NCBI RefSeq assembly: GCF_902143375.2
Contig: NZ_CABFVA020000021.1
Coordinates: 1-60,344 of the forward strand
DNA: 60,344 bases
Source: Methylacidimicrobium tartarophylax
Lineage (GTDB): Bacteria > Verrucomicrobiota > Verrucomicrobiia > Methylacidiphilales > Methylacidiphilaceae
Direction: 5' to 3'
The position numbers were made by a program, and so were the translations under genes. Shown piece by piece: positions 29,045 through 37,096 of this stretch (the first letter of the stretch is position 1; each line of letters begins with the position of its first letter). The notes beneath the pieces are model-generated. The model was not told where the DNA came from, did no database searches, and worked only from the letters and a program-made list of their open reading frames with translations.

Positions 29045-30012
29045 ATCCCTTCCCTATCCCGCCGATGGAACCGAGCCAACTCCGAAAACACCGCCATTCG
29101 CACCGCGACCCCGCTGGTGACCTGGTCTAGGATGACCGAGCTGGGCCCATCGGCAAGCTCGCTCTCGATCTCGACCCCGCGCTCGACCGGTCCCGGGTGC
29201 ATCAGGAGGATCTCCGGAGGGCAACGGCGCAGCCGGGCATCGCTCAGCCCGTAGAGGGAGACATATTCTCCGAGCGACGGAAACATCCCCTCCCGCTGCC
29301 GCTCATGCTGGATGCGCAGCAGGATCATCACCTGCGCCCAGGGCAGGATCGGCTCGAGCTCGTTGCTCAGCCTCACCCCGAACCGTGCAAAGACCTCCGG
29401 GAGAAGCGTCCGAGGGCCGACCAGGGTGACCTCCGCGCCGAGCTTGCGCAAACCCCAGATGTCGGAACGGGCCACGCGACTATGGAGAATATCCCCGACA
29501 ATCGCGACCCGGACCCCGTCAATCCTCCCGAGGCGGCGCCGGATCGTCAGAAGGTCGAGCAGACCCTGCGTCGGATGCTCGTGCGCCCCGTCGCCGGCGT
29601 TGATCACCGACGACCGTACCCGGTCGGCCAGAAAATGCGGCGCCCCCGCCGCCGAATGGCGGAGCACCAGGAAATCCGCACCCATCGCCTCCAAGTTCCG
29701 CGCCGTGTCTTTGAGGGTTTCCCCTTTCCGGATCGAACTCGACTCCTGATCGATCTCGAGAACGCTCGCCCCCAGCCGCTTGGCGGCAAGCTCGAAGGAG
29801 ACCCTCGTGCGGGTGCTTGGCTCGATGAAAAGATTGACCGCCGTGAGGCCCCGCAACGAGGGCAGCTCCCGTCCGGCCTCCAAGCGCCGCGCGACCTCGT
29901 CGGCGGCATCGAGCAGAAAAAGGATCTCCTCCTTCTCCAGCTCCTGTAAGCCCAGGAGATGCCGTCGCCTCCATCGGCCTCCCGGGAACTGCTCTGGATT
30001 TTCCGACGCCAT
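29041..30012 (-). CDS. pyrB: Aspartate carbamoyltransferase catalytic subunit
   Basis: PyrB makes N-carbamoyl-aspartate, the committed pyrimidine step. The 323-residue protein carries FIEPSTRTRVSFELAAKRLG (carbamoyl phosphate loop), DEHPTQGLLDLLTIRRRLG-like sequence written here as AHEHPTQGLLDLL, VAIVGDILHSRVARSD and LMHPGPVERGVEI. The ATG at 30012 gives MASENPEQF; an upstream open extension to 30105 is not family-like. It is the first gene of the pyrB-pyrC-carA-trpD run. Confidence 0.94.
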   Translation of the reverse strand: MASENPEQFPGGRWRRRHLLGLQELEKEEILFLLDAADEVARRLEAGRELPSLRGLTAVNLFIEPSTRTRVSFELAAKRLGASVLEIDQESSSIRKGETLKDTARNLEAMGADFLVLRHSAAGAPHFLADRVRSSVINAGDGAHEHPTQGLLDLLTIRRRLGRIDGVRVAIVGDILHSRVARSDIWGLRKLGAEVTLVGPRTLLPEVFARFGVRLSNELEPILPWAQVMILLRIQHERQREGMFPSLGEYVSLYGLSDARLRRCPPEILLMHPGPVERGVEIESELADGPSSVILDQVTSGVAVRMAVFSELARFHRRDREGM

Positions 30013-30237
30013 CGCGGAAGGAAAATGGCAAAAGGAGGGCTGCCCGTCCAGCGTCTTGCTCCGCTTTTCCTCCTTGCGCTCCGCTCCCCCCGGCCGCAAA
30101 CCCAAGAGCGGATTCCCGCTCGTTACCGGTGCTGCGGCTCAAAAGGAATCCGCCCCGTCTGGTTTTTCCACGGCAGCGGGCGATTTTGCGATTGCCATCC
30201 GAGCGGGACCGCGATAAAGCTCGAACGAGACCAAGCA
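30013..30237. promoter_or_regulatory. Divergent pyrB/leuD upstream region with hairpin
   Basis: This 225-bp gap must hold the promoters for the pyr run (left) and leuDB (right). It contains a perfect hairpin at 30106-30121 (GAGCGG, loop ATTC, CCGCTC). No U-run follows, so it does not look like a classical attenuator. No clear -35/-10 pair was found. Confidence 0.35.
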
Positions 30238-30780
30238 GTGTCAACGATTTCCGGCCCGGCCTACGTTGTCGGCGACAATATCGATACCGATCAGATCATC
30301 CCGGCCCAATATCTCATGTTGGTGCCCACGGTGCCGGGCGAGCTCCGTAAACTCGGCTCCTACGCCTTTTCCGGTTTGCCCGACGCTCTCTACCCGAAGC
30401 GCTTCGTCGCTCCGGGAGAGGAGACGGCCGGCTACCCGATCGTCGTTGCGGGTCGCAACTTCGGTTGCGGCTCTTCCCGGGAGCACGCGCCGATCGCACT
30501 CGCCGCCGCAGGCTGCCGGATCGTGATCGCCGAAAGCTACGCCCGAATCTTTTTCCGGAATTCGGTTTCGACCGGGGTTCTCTTCCCCTACGAGTGCGCC
30601 GAGCGCCTTTGCGAACAGATCCGCACCGGCGATCCCGTCGAAGTCGATCTCCTGAATGAAACGATCTCGGCGGGAGGCGTCCGGCACCGTCTCAAATCGT
30701 TGGGAGACGTCAGGCCCGTGATCGAGGCGGGTGGCCTCTTCCAATACGCTCGCAAGACCGGCATGGTTGCAACCCCGTAA
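30238..30780 (+). CDS. leuD: 3-isopropylmalate dehydratase small subunit
   Basis: LeuD pairs with LeuC (not in the window) to isomerise isopropylmalate in leucine synthesis. The 180-residue protein has the small-subunit signature GPAYVVGDNIDTDQIIPAQYLM, AGRNFGCGSSREHAPIAL and SYARIFFRNSVSTGVL. The start is taken as the GTG at 30238 because the open frame upstream has no family sequence and no ATG lies near. It precedes leuB by 31 bp. Confidence 0.92.
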   Translation: MSTISGPAYVVGDNIDTDQIIPAQYLMLVPTVPGELRKLGSYAFSGLPDALYPKRFVAPGEETAGYPIVVAGRNFGCGSSREHAPIALAAAGCRIVIAESYARIFFRNSVSTGVLFPYECAERLCEQIRTGDPVEVDLLNETISAGGVRHRLKSLGDVRPVIEAGGLFQYARKTGMVATP

Positions 30781-30811
30781 GGGTACCTTCTCCTGCCCCA
30801 TTTTCCCTTCC

Positions 30812-31897
30812 ATGAATACCTATCGAATCGCTGTCCTCGCTGGAGATGGAATCGGGCCCGAGACCATGGCAGCCACGCTGCCGATCCTAAGGGCGGCCGC
30901 CCATAAGTTCGGCTTTCACCTCGACCTCGAGGAAGCCCTGGTGGGAGGGGCGGCGATCGACGCCACCGGCAGAGCCCTCCCCGAAGAGACGCTCACAGTC
31001 TGCCGGCATTCCCAGGCGATTCTCTTCGGCGCGGTAGGTGGCCCCCGGTGGGAAGCCCTCCCCCCCGAAAAGCAGCCCGAGCGCGCGGCTCTCCTGCCCC
31101 TGCGGCGCACCTTCGGCCTCTACGCCAACCTCCGTCCGATCTCCTGCTATCCGGAGCTTCTGAGCTCTTCGCCTCTCAAGACCGAGATCGCTCGCGGCGT
31201 CGACCTGCTCGTCGTCCGGGAGCTGACGGGAGGCCTCTACTTCGGCCAGCCCAAAGGGACCGTGATGACCGATCGCGGGGAGCGGGCGATCGACACCCTG
31301 GTCTACGAGACCTCCGAGATCGAGCGGGTCGCCCGCGTCGCTTTCGAGGCCGCGCGAGCCAGAAAGAAGTTCGTCACCCTCGTCGACAAGGCCAACGTGC
31401 TCGAGTCGAGCCTCCTCTGGCGGAAAACGATCCGCCGGATCGCCGCCGACTACACCGACGTCCAGTTGGGCTTTCTCTACGTCGACAACGCGGCCATGCA
31501 ACTGGTGCGCAATCCCCGGCAGTTCGACGTGCTCCTCTGTGAAAACCTCTTCGGAGACATCTTGAGCGATGAAGCCGCCGCCCTCTGCGGTTCACTCGGC
31601 ATGCTCCCGAGCGCTTCCTTGGGAAAGGCCCGGTTCGGCCTCTACGAGCCGGCCGGAGGCTCCGCTCCCGACATCGCCGGAAAGGGAATCGCCAACCCGA
31701 GCGCGGAGATCCTCTGTGCCGCTCTGCTCTTGCGCTACAGCTTAGGCGAAGAAAAGGCGGCACTCGCGATCGAAGCCGCCTTCCGCGCCACGCTCAGCGA
31801 CGGTTTCCGTACCCCGGATATTGCCTCCGACGGAGCAAAGACCGTGGGAACGGAAGCCTTTGCCCAGGCGATCCTCGATCGATTCGAGAACCCATAA
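30812..31897 (+). CDS. leuB: 3-isopropylmalate dehydrogenase
   Basis: LeuB oxidatively decarboxylates 3-isopropylmalate with NAD. The 361-residue protein shows AVLAGDGIGPETMA, LLPLRRTFGLYANLRPI, VVRELTGGLYFGQPKG, VTLVDKANVLESSLLWR, DVLLCENLFGDILSDEAAALCGSLGMLPSAS and YEPAGGSAPDIAGKGIANPSA. The ATG at 30812 is used; a 27-residue upstream extension lies over the end of leuD. A strong terminator follows. Confidence 0.95.
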   Translation: MNTYRIAVLAGDGIGPETMAATLPILRAAAHKFGFHLDLEEALVGGAAIDATGRALPEETLTVCRHSQAILFGAVGGPRWEALPPEKQPERAALLPLRRTFGLYANLRPISCYPELLSSSPLKTEIARGVDLLVVRELTGGLYFGQPKGTVMTDRGERAIDTLVYETSEIERVARVAFEAARARKKFVTLVDKANVLESSLLWRKTIRRIAADYTDVQLGFLYVDNAAMQLVRNPRQFDVLLCENLFGDILSDEAAALCGSLGMLPSASLGKARFGLYEPAGGSAPDIAGKGIANPSAEILCAALLLRYSLGEEKAALAIEAAFRATLSDGFRTPDIASDGAKTVGTEAFAQAILDRFENP

Positions 31898-31921
31898 CGA
31901 GAAGCCGCAGGAGAGAGGATG

Positions 31922-31945
31922 GCCTCCAGCGAGGCTTTTTCTTTT
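31922..31945 (+). terminator. Rho-independent terminator after leuB
   Basis: The stem GCCTC / GAGGC with loop CAGC is followed directly by TTTTTCTTTT. It lies 25 bp after the leuB stop and 35 bp before the next start, so it should end the leuDB transcript. Confidence 0.75.
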
Positions 31946-31979
31946 GTGCGAGCCTTCTTTCTTTGCCAAAAAGAAGGGG

Positions 31980-33131
31980 ATGAACTCCATCGATCTGAGC
32001 GAGCCCCTTCCCGTCGGCACCGACGATCCGATCAACGCCCGCATCCTCTCCGTCTCCGAGGATAAGCTGGCGGGCTTTCAAGAAGAGCCTTTGGAAGAGA
32101 TCTCCCGGCTCTCGGGCCTTCCGGTCGCGACCGTCACGGCGCGCATCCGGGCGATGCTCGAGAACGGCACGATCCGCAGAGTGCGGCAGACCCTGCTCGC
32201 CAACGATCTGGCCCCCGGCGCCCTGATTGCTTGGGAGATCCCGGAAGAGAAGCTGGGACCCGCGTTCGACTTTCTCGTCGTCGAAGACCCTTTCAGCGGC
32301 CATGTAGTCCTCCGCTCGACCGATGCCGCCCGCGCGGGCTCCTCCTTTCGGCTCTGGAGCACCCTCAAAGTGCCGCAAGGGTTTTCCCTGGAAGCCCATT
32401 GCCGCTACCTGGCTGGGGAGATCGGCGCCGTCCGCCATCGGATTCTCCGCGCCAAGGGAATCTTCACCCTCGGCGTGGGCCACGTCCGTCGGCGGACGCT
32501 CGAGATCGGCGCCATGTCTGCGGGCCGGGCGCAGATGCATGCGGTGGAGGTGCGCCAGCTCTCCGCGGAGCAGTGGAAGGTTCTCGGCGCCCTCAAGGAA
32601 GAGCTGCAGCCGGAAGAAGTCGCCTTGGGCTTGTGGGAAGCCCGCGCCCGATCGATCGGAATCTCCCGGCAAGAGTTCGTCCGGGTGGCGAGGGAGATCG
32701 AGCGCATGGGAATCCTCGGCCGCTTCTCGACCTTCCTCGAGCATGTGAAGCCCCTGACGACCGGCGAGCGGGTCACCCGCTTCAACGGCCTCTTCCACTG
32801 GGCGGTCCCGCCCGGCAAGGAGAAGGAGGCGGGAGAAGAAATCGGCCGTTTCGAGGTCCTCACCCACTGCTACTGGCGGGAGGCGGGCCCTGAGTTCGGC
32901 AACGTCAACTTGATGGCGGTCGCGCACGGCCGCGAAAAAGATCGGCTGCTGCTCCACAAGGCCGCGATGGACGCGCACCTTCGCCAGTGCGGAATCCCGG
33001 TCCTCTACTCGAACATCTTCTGGGGAGGACGAAGCGAAATCAAACCGTCGGAAATCTTGCCGGAGGCTTATCGGAAATGGAGCCGCACAAAGGGAATCGA
33101 CTGGGAGACACTGCTCGCCGGCTCTTCCTGA
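31980..33131 (+). CDS. Fused double Lrp/AsnC-type protein, siroheme decarboxylase-like
   Basis: The 383-residue protein contains two successive Lrp/AsnC-like units. The first has a winged helix (ISRLSGLPVATVTARIRAML, then ENGTIRRVRQTL). The second starts near residue 190 (LSAEQWKVLGALKEELQ, IERMGILGRFSTFLEH) and is followed by a ligand-domain-like stretch with LTHCYWREAG, NVNLMAVAHGRE. This order resembles AhbA/AhbB or NirD/NirL siroheme decarboxylases of the alternative heme and heme d1 pathways, which are themselves Lrp-like. An ordinary Lrp-type regulator is the alternative. A purine-rich AGAAGGGG precedes the ATG. It overlaps the sulP gene by 55 bp. Confidence 0.5.
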   Translation: MNSIDLSEPLPVGTDDPINARILSVSEDKLAGFQEEPLEEISRLSGLPVATVTARIRAMLENGTIRRVRQTLLANDLAPGALIAWEIPEEKLGPAFDFLVVEDPFSGHVVLRSTDAARAGSSFRLWSTLKVPQGFSLEAHCRYLAGEIGAVRHRILRAKGIFTLGVGHVRRRTLEIGAMSAGRAQMHAVEVRQLSAEQWKVLGALKEELQPEEVALGLWEARARSIGISRQEFVRVAREIERMGILGRFSTFLEHVKPLTTGERVTRFNGLFHWAVPPGKEKEAGEEIGRFEVLTHCYWREAGPEFGNVNLMAVAHGREKDRLLLHKAAMDAHLRQCGIPVLYSNIFWGGRSEIKPSEILPEAYRKWSRTKGIDWETLLAGSS

Positions 33132-34957
33132 AGAGCCTTAGGCCCGCCTCCGCCCGACTGGCTCGCCATTTTCGCGATCAGTGGAACGAGCTTCACTTGG
33201 ACCTCGGGCCGCTCCGGGCCACCTTTCGCTCCTACTCCCCCGCGAAGCTGCGCACCGACCTGAGCGCGGCGTTCAACGTCGCCCTCCTCTCCTTTCCGCA
33301 GGGCATGGCTTACGCCTTGATTGCGGGACTGCCCATCCAATACGGAATCTACGCCTGCGCGGTCGCCTCGATCATCGGTCCGCTCTTCCAGAGTTCCCGC
33401 TACGTCGTGCTCGGCCCGACCAACGCGACCGCGGTCCTCGTTTTCAGCTCCTTTCTGAACATGGGAGGGGAAGTCGACAAGAGCCACTCCTTGAGCTTGC
33501 TTCTGCTCCTGATCGGGTTCGCCCTCCTGATCGGTGCCCTCTTTCGCGCAGCCGCGCTCACCCAATATGTCTCCCGAACCGTCGTGATCGGCTACATCAC
33601 CGGCGCCGCCTTTTTGATCATCGCCAATCAGGCCCACCATATGCTGGGCGTCTCGATCCCGGAGGTCTCGACCTTTTCCGACATCGTGATCCAGACGATC
33701 CGCCATGCGGGTCAAACCCAATGGCCGGCGGCCTTTCTGAGCCTTGTCACCCTCCTCGTCTGGTGGTGGCTCAAGACCGCTTTCCCGAAGCTTCCCGCCG
33801 TCGCGATCTCTCTCCTCGTCGTCTCCGTCCTCGCCCTTCCCCTCCGTTTTGTCTCCCTTCCGATCCACTATCTCGAACCCATCCCTTTCGGCTCCTGGCC
33901 GATCACCCTGCCCTCCTTCCACTGGCACTGGTTCTCGCAGCTCGCCAGCGCGTCCTTGGCGCTCGCCTTCTTTGCCGCCGTCGAAGGAACGAGCATCGGC
34001 AAATCGCTCGCCAGCCGCTCCGGCGAACCGATCGACCCCAACCGGGAGATGTTTGCCCAGGGTGCGGCCAACGTCGCTTGCGCGTTCTTGGGGGGAATGC
34101 CCGTTTCGGGCTCCCTCACCCGCTCCGCCCTCAACTGGATCAGCAAGCCCGCCACCGTTCTTGCGAACCTCTGGAGCGGTCTGCTGCTGGCGGGCGGTCT
34201 CCTCCTGGCAGGCCCGCTCTTTGCCTACATCCCCATGCCGGCGCTCGCCACCCTGGTCGTGCTGACGGGGTTATCCCTGATCAACTGGCGGGACATCCAT
34301 ATCGCGCTGACCACGACCCGAGCCGACGGCCTCGTCTTCCTGGTCACTTTCTTGAGCGCCCTCCTGACTCCCCTCGACTTTGCCATCGGCTTGGGCATCG
34401 GCGTCTCCGTTCTCCTCTTCCTGCAGCAGGTGGGCCAACCTTCGCTGGTGGAATATACCTACGACGAGGAAGAGGGATTGCGCGAAAAGGGCCGCTCCGA
34501 AGAGCGTATCCTTCCGGAAATCTGCATCATCCACGTAGAGGGAGAGCTCTTCTTCGCCGTCGCCGACCTCTTCCGGGAACAGATCCGCCGGATCTGCCTC
34601 GATCCCTCTCTCCGGGTCGTCATCCTGCGGATGCGCAACGCCCATCACCTCGATGCGACCTGCGCCCTCGCCCTCGAGGAGCTTGCCCGCATGATGCACG
34701 ATAGCGGACGCCACCTCCTCATCAGCGGAGCCACGAGGCCGATCATCCGGGTCCTCCGCAGTTCCGGAGTGATCAAGACGCTCGGACGAGACAATGTTTT
34801 CCCCCTTTTCGGCGTCCACCCTAACCTCTCGACCCGGAACGCCCTTCTCCGCGCCCAGCAGCTCCTCGGCAAAAAGGAGAGCGAAGTCCGGATCTTCTAC
34901 GAAAAGGTTCAGGTCAAGCCCAAGGCGGGCGAGGCCGAAGACAACGGATCCACGTAA
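33077..34957 (+). CDS. SulP-family anion transporter with STAS domain
   Basis: The 626-residue inner-membrane protein has the SulP signature (DLSAAFNVALLSFPQGMAYALIAGLPIQYGIYACAV), many membrane helices and a cytoplasmic STAS domain at the C-terminus (EICIIHVEGELFFAVADLF, VVILRMRNAHHLDATCALAL). SulP proteins carry sulfate, bicarbonate or other anions; the substrate is not readable. The ATG at 33077 lies inside the preceding gene; an upstream extension to 32987 is less likely. Confidence 0.88.
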   Translation: MEPHKGNRLGDTARRLFLKSLRPASARLARHFRDQWNELHLDLGPLRATFRSYSPAKLRTDLSAAFNVALLSFPQGMAYALIAGLPIQYGIYACAVASIIGPLFQSSRYVVLGPTNATAVLVFSSFLNMGGEVDKSHSLSLLLLLIGFALLIGALFRAAALTQYVSRTVVIGYITGAAFLIIANQAHHMLGVSIPEVSTFSDIVIQTIRHAGQTQWPAAFLSLVTLLVWWWLKTAFPKLPAVAISLLVVSVLALPLRFVSLPIHYLEPIPFGSWPITLPSFHWHWFSQLASASLALAFFAAVEGTSIGKSLASRSGEPIDPNREMFAQGAANVACAFLGGMPVSGSLTRSALNWISKPATVLANLWSGLLLAGGLLLAGPLFAYIPMPALATLVVLTGLSLINWRDIHIALTTTRADGLVFLVTFLSALLTPLDFAIGLGIGVSVLLFLQQVGQPSLVEYTYDEEEGLREKGRSEERILPEICIIHVEGELFFAVADLFREQIRRICLDPSLRVVILRMRNAHHLDATCALALEELARMMHDSGRHLLISGATRPIIRVLRSSGVIKTLGRDNVFPLFGVHPNLSTRNALLRAQQLLGKKESEVRIFYEKVQVKPKAGEAEDNGST

Positions 34958-34974
34958 GGAACCGGCCTTCCAGA

Positions 34975-36216
34975 TCAATGTCTTGTGGGGCGCGGCTCGA
35001 GAACGAATGGATGCAAACTCTCTAGTCCATCGGCGCTGACCATGACGCTTTGCCAGCCCCAGGGCAGCTTTTGCTTCTCTTCGCACATCGGAGCGAGAAA
35101 GAGGTACTTCTCTGTTTTATATACCACTTTGATTTTCCATTTCCGCGGTGCTGTGCTGTCGTCACCATCTGGGGCGGTTTTCGATTCAGAGCCCGCCGAA
35201 GCGTCCGCTCTTGTGTAATATTCCGGAGGAAGCACGTCCTTCCGCTTTCCCTCTTTCCAGGAAATTATGCACTCTTCAGGTCGAAACCCGCCAAATTGCT
35301 GCGGCATCGCACCACATATCGGAGGGCCCCAGTCCGTAGTCCAACCTACCAACACCGACACACCGAAGAATATCCACTGGCCTATGACCAAGTATCGACT
35401 CTCCGGAATTGTCGCCAACATTTGGAAATAGGCAACACACATGGGAATGAGAAGACCAAAACTCCAACAGTATGCAAACGTGAAACCCCAAAACTCCAGT
35501 GGCAGAGAAGACTGCCCATATCTAGAGAACATTATTGTGCCTAATATCCAGGTAGCACAAAAGGAAACAAAGATCGAGGGAAGTAAAACTTGCCACACAA
35601 TCTTGCCCCACTGACGCCACAGAAACTCTCGCTCCCACTTCCACGCATCCTCCACCGATCCTTTGGCGGACCTGCGCCGCGAGAGCTGCAACGAGCCTCT
35701 CACTCCCTTTACGATTTCAGCAATCGGATCCGTGTTATCTCTCAGCAGCATGAGAGAATTATCATGCAGGTATATCCAAGTCATATATCGCAAAGCGATG
35801 AAGCCAGCAATGAACGGACCAGTCGCTATGCTGATAATAGCAAGATTCTGGGTCACATTCGTTGTAGCGAAGGATATTCCATGGTCTGCAGACCAGACAG
35901 AGCGCACAAAACATCCGAGCACCGCCAGCGCGGTCGTTACTATTGAAAATGGAATGCTAAAATCCTTACGTAATTTCCCGCACCTCTCCTCAATCCTTTC
36001 CTTGGATCCCGCTATTTCCAAGTCATGACCATATATTATATATACCAACGCTTGCAAAAGAGAATACAAAAAGGCAAAGAATACAAAGAATGTAAAGATA
36101 ATGGCGCTTAACGAAGCGACAATTCCGCCCGGTTTTATGAATTGAAAAAGGAACAAAATACCTACTATGGCAACGCTCGCTATGAGCCACCAGTATCTTG
36201 CCTTAATCCTCCGCAT
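34975..36216 (-). CDS. Membrane protein of unknown function
   Basis: I do not recognise this 413-residue protein. It has about seven hydrophobic segments: two at the N-terminus (residues 10-65), two around 85-150 and three around 210-300. Charged loops lie between them, and a soluble C-terminal tail of about 110 residues contains several tryptophans. The DNA is visibly more AT-rich than its neighbours and uses codons such as ATA and AGA more freely, which suggests recent transfer. It is convergent with sulP. The ATG at 36216 follows a GGGAAG sequence; a GTG one codon earlier is possible. Confidence 0.6.
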   Translation of the reverse strand: MRRIKARYWWLIASVAIVGILFLFQFIKPGGIVASLSAIIFTFFVFFAFLYSLLQALVYIIYGHDLEIAGSKERIEERCGKLRKDFSIPFSIVTTALAVLGCFVRSVWSADHGISFATTNVTQNLAIISIATGPFIAGFIALRYMTWIYLHDNSLMLLRDNTDPIAEIVKGVRGSLQLSRRRSAKGSVEDAWKWEREFLWRQWGKIVWQVLLPSIFVSFCATWILGTIMFSRYGQSSLPLEFWGFTFAYCWSFGLLIPMCVAYFQMLATIPESRYLVIGQWIFFGVSVLVGWTTDWGPPICGAMPQQFGGFRPEECIISWKEGKRKDVLPPEYYTRADASAGSESKTAPDGDDSTAPRKWKIKVVYKTEKYLFLAPMCEEKQKLPWGWQSVMVSADGLESLHPFVLEPRPTRH

Positions 36217-36587
36217 CACTTCCCTACCCCTCCCTTTTTCGTCGCCCCCGCCCGCCTCGTTCAGCCGATCGGACTACCTCGCCATTCCCTGGCCACTCAT
36301 TCCGCGACCGTCACCCTTGGTCCCGAGCGCGACAGTCCGCCGAAAGATTGCGATTCTTACGGAAGATTCCAGCAGGGCCGAACTGGTCAAGGATTTAGAG
36401 GGCTTTCCGCGAGAGAAAGAAAATCCCGGGCACAAGCGCTGGGATTCATCAAGCATCGGTCACGACATCTTCCCTTTCAGGGTCCGTAAACCCCAGGAAA
36501 GAGAAGGAGCTGCGCTTCCAGACGATGCGCCTGCCCCTCGGCGCTCGTTCAGCGAGAGGAGACTCGCTCCTTTCCCCAAAGCTCCGT
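36217..36587. other. Gap without recognised gene
   Basis: The 371 bp between the unknown membrane protein and the DUF3088 gene hold short open frames on both strands, none with a family-like sequence. No tRNA, terminator or repeat was seen. It probably contains the promoter of the membrane protein gene. Confidence 0.4.
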
Positions 36588-36935
36588 TCAAGCGTGCGGA
36601 CGCGGGATTCCGTAAGCCCGGGACAGGTAATCTCCTATCCCCTGCGGGTCGTCGAGGAAGAGGCGGCCCTCTGCCTTCTGCCACGGCAAATCCGCGCAGG
36701 AAGGCGGAAGCTCCCGCTGGAGAATCAGCACGGGGCAAGATTGGTGTTCCATGCCCAAGAGGCGGACGATTTCCTGCCGCGGACGGGCATAAGGAACCCG
36801 CTCGACCGTGAGCGCTTCCGCTAATTTCGGATAGAGAGCGAGCAGCCCCTCGAAGATCGCGCAGTGCGGACAGTAGTAGGGCGCTCCTTCCCCGTCCGAA
36901 AATCCGGCGGCAAGGAGGAAGAGGAGATCTTTCAT
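36588..36935 (-). CDS. DUF3088 thioredoxin-like protein
   Basis: The 115-residue protein starts MKDLLFLLAAGFSDGEGAPYYCPHCAIFEGLLALYP-like sequence, with a CPHC motif at about residues 22-25 that recalls a thioredoxin-fold redox site. It continues with ERVPYARPRQEIVRLLGMEHQS and CPVLIL. This is the pattern of the DUF3088 family, whose function is not established. It is divergent from the large oxidoreductase gene. Confidence 0.65.
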   Translation of the reverse strand: MKDLLFLLAAGFSDGEGAPYYCPHCAIFEGLLALYPKLAEALTVERVPYARPRQEIVRLLGMEHQSCPVLILQRELPPSCADLPWQKAEGRLFLDDPQGIGDYLSRAYGIPRPHA

Positions 36936-37096
36936 AGGAGGATTCTACCAACCCGGTTCCCGCCCGGCACCCCCCTTCTTCGGCCTGTCCGCACTCAATC
37001 CGCTGGGCCGCAGGGAGGTAACTCCCCTTGCCGCCGGTGGGCTCCGAACTTCAGCGTTTACAGAAGGCTCAACTCCCTCTATGGAAATAGGATTTG

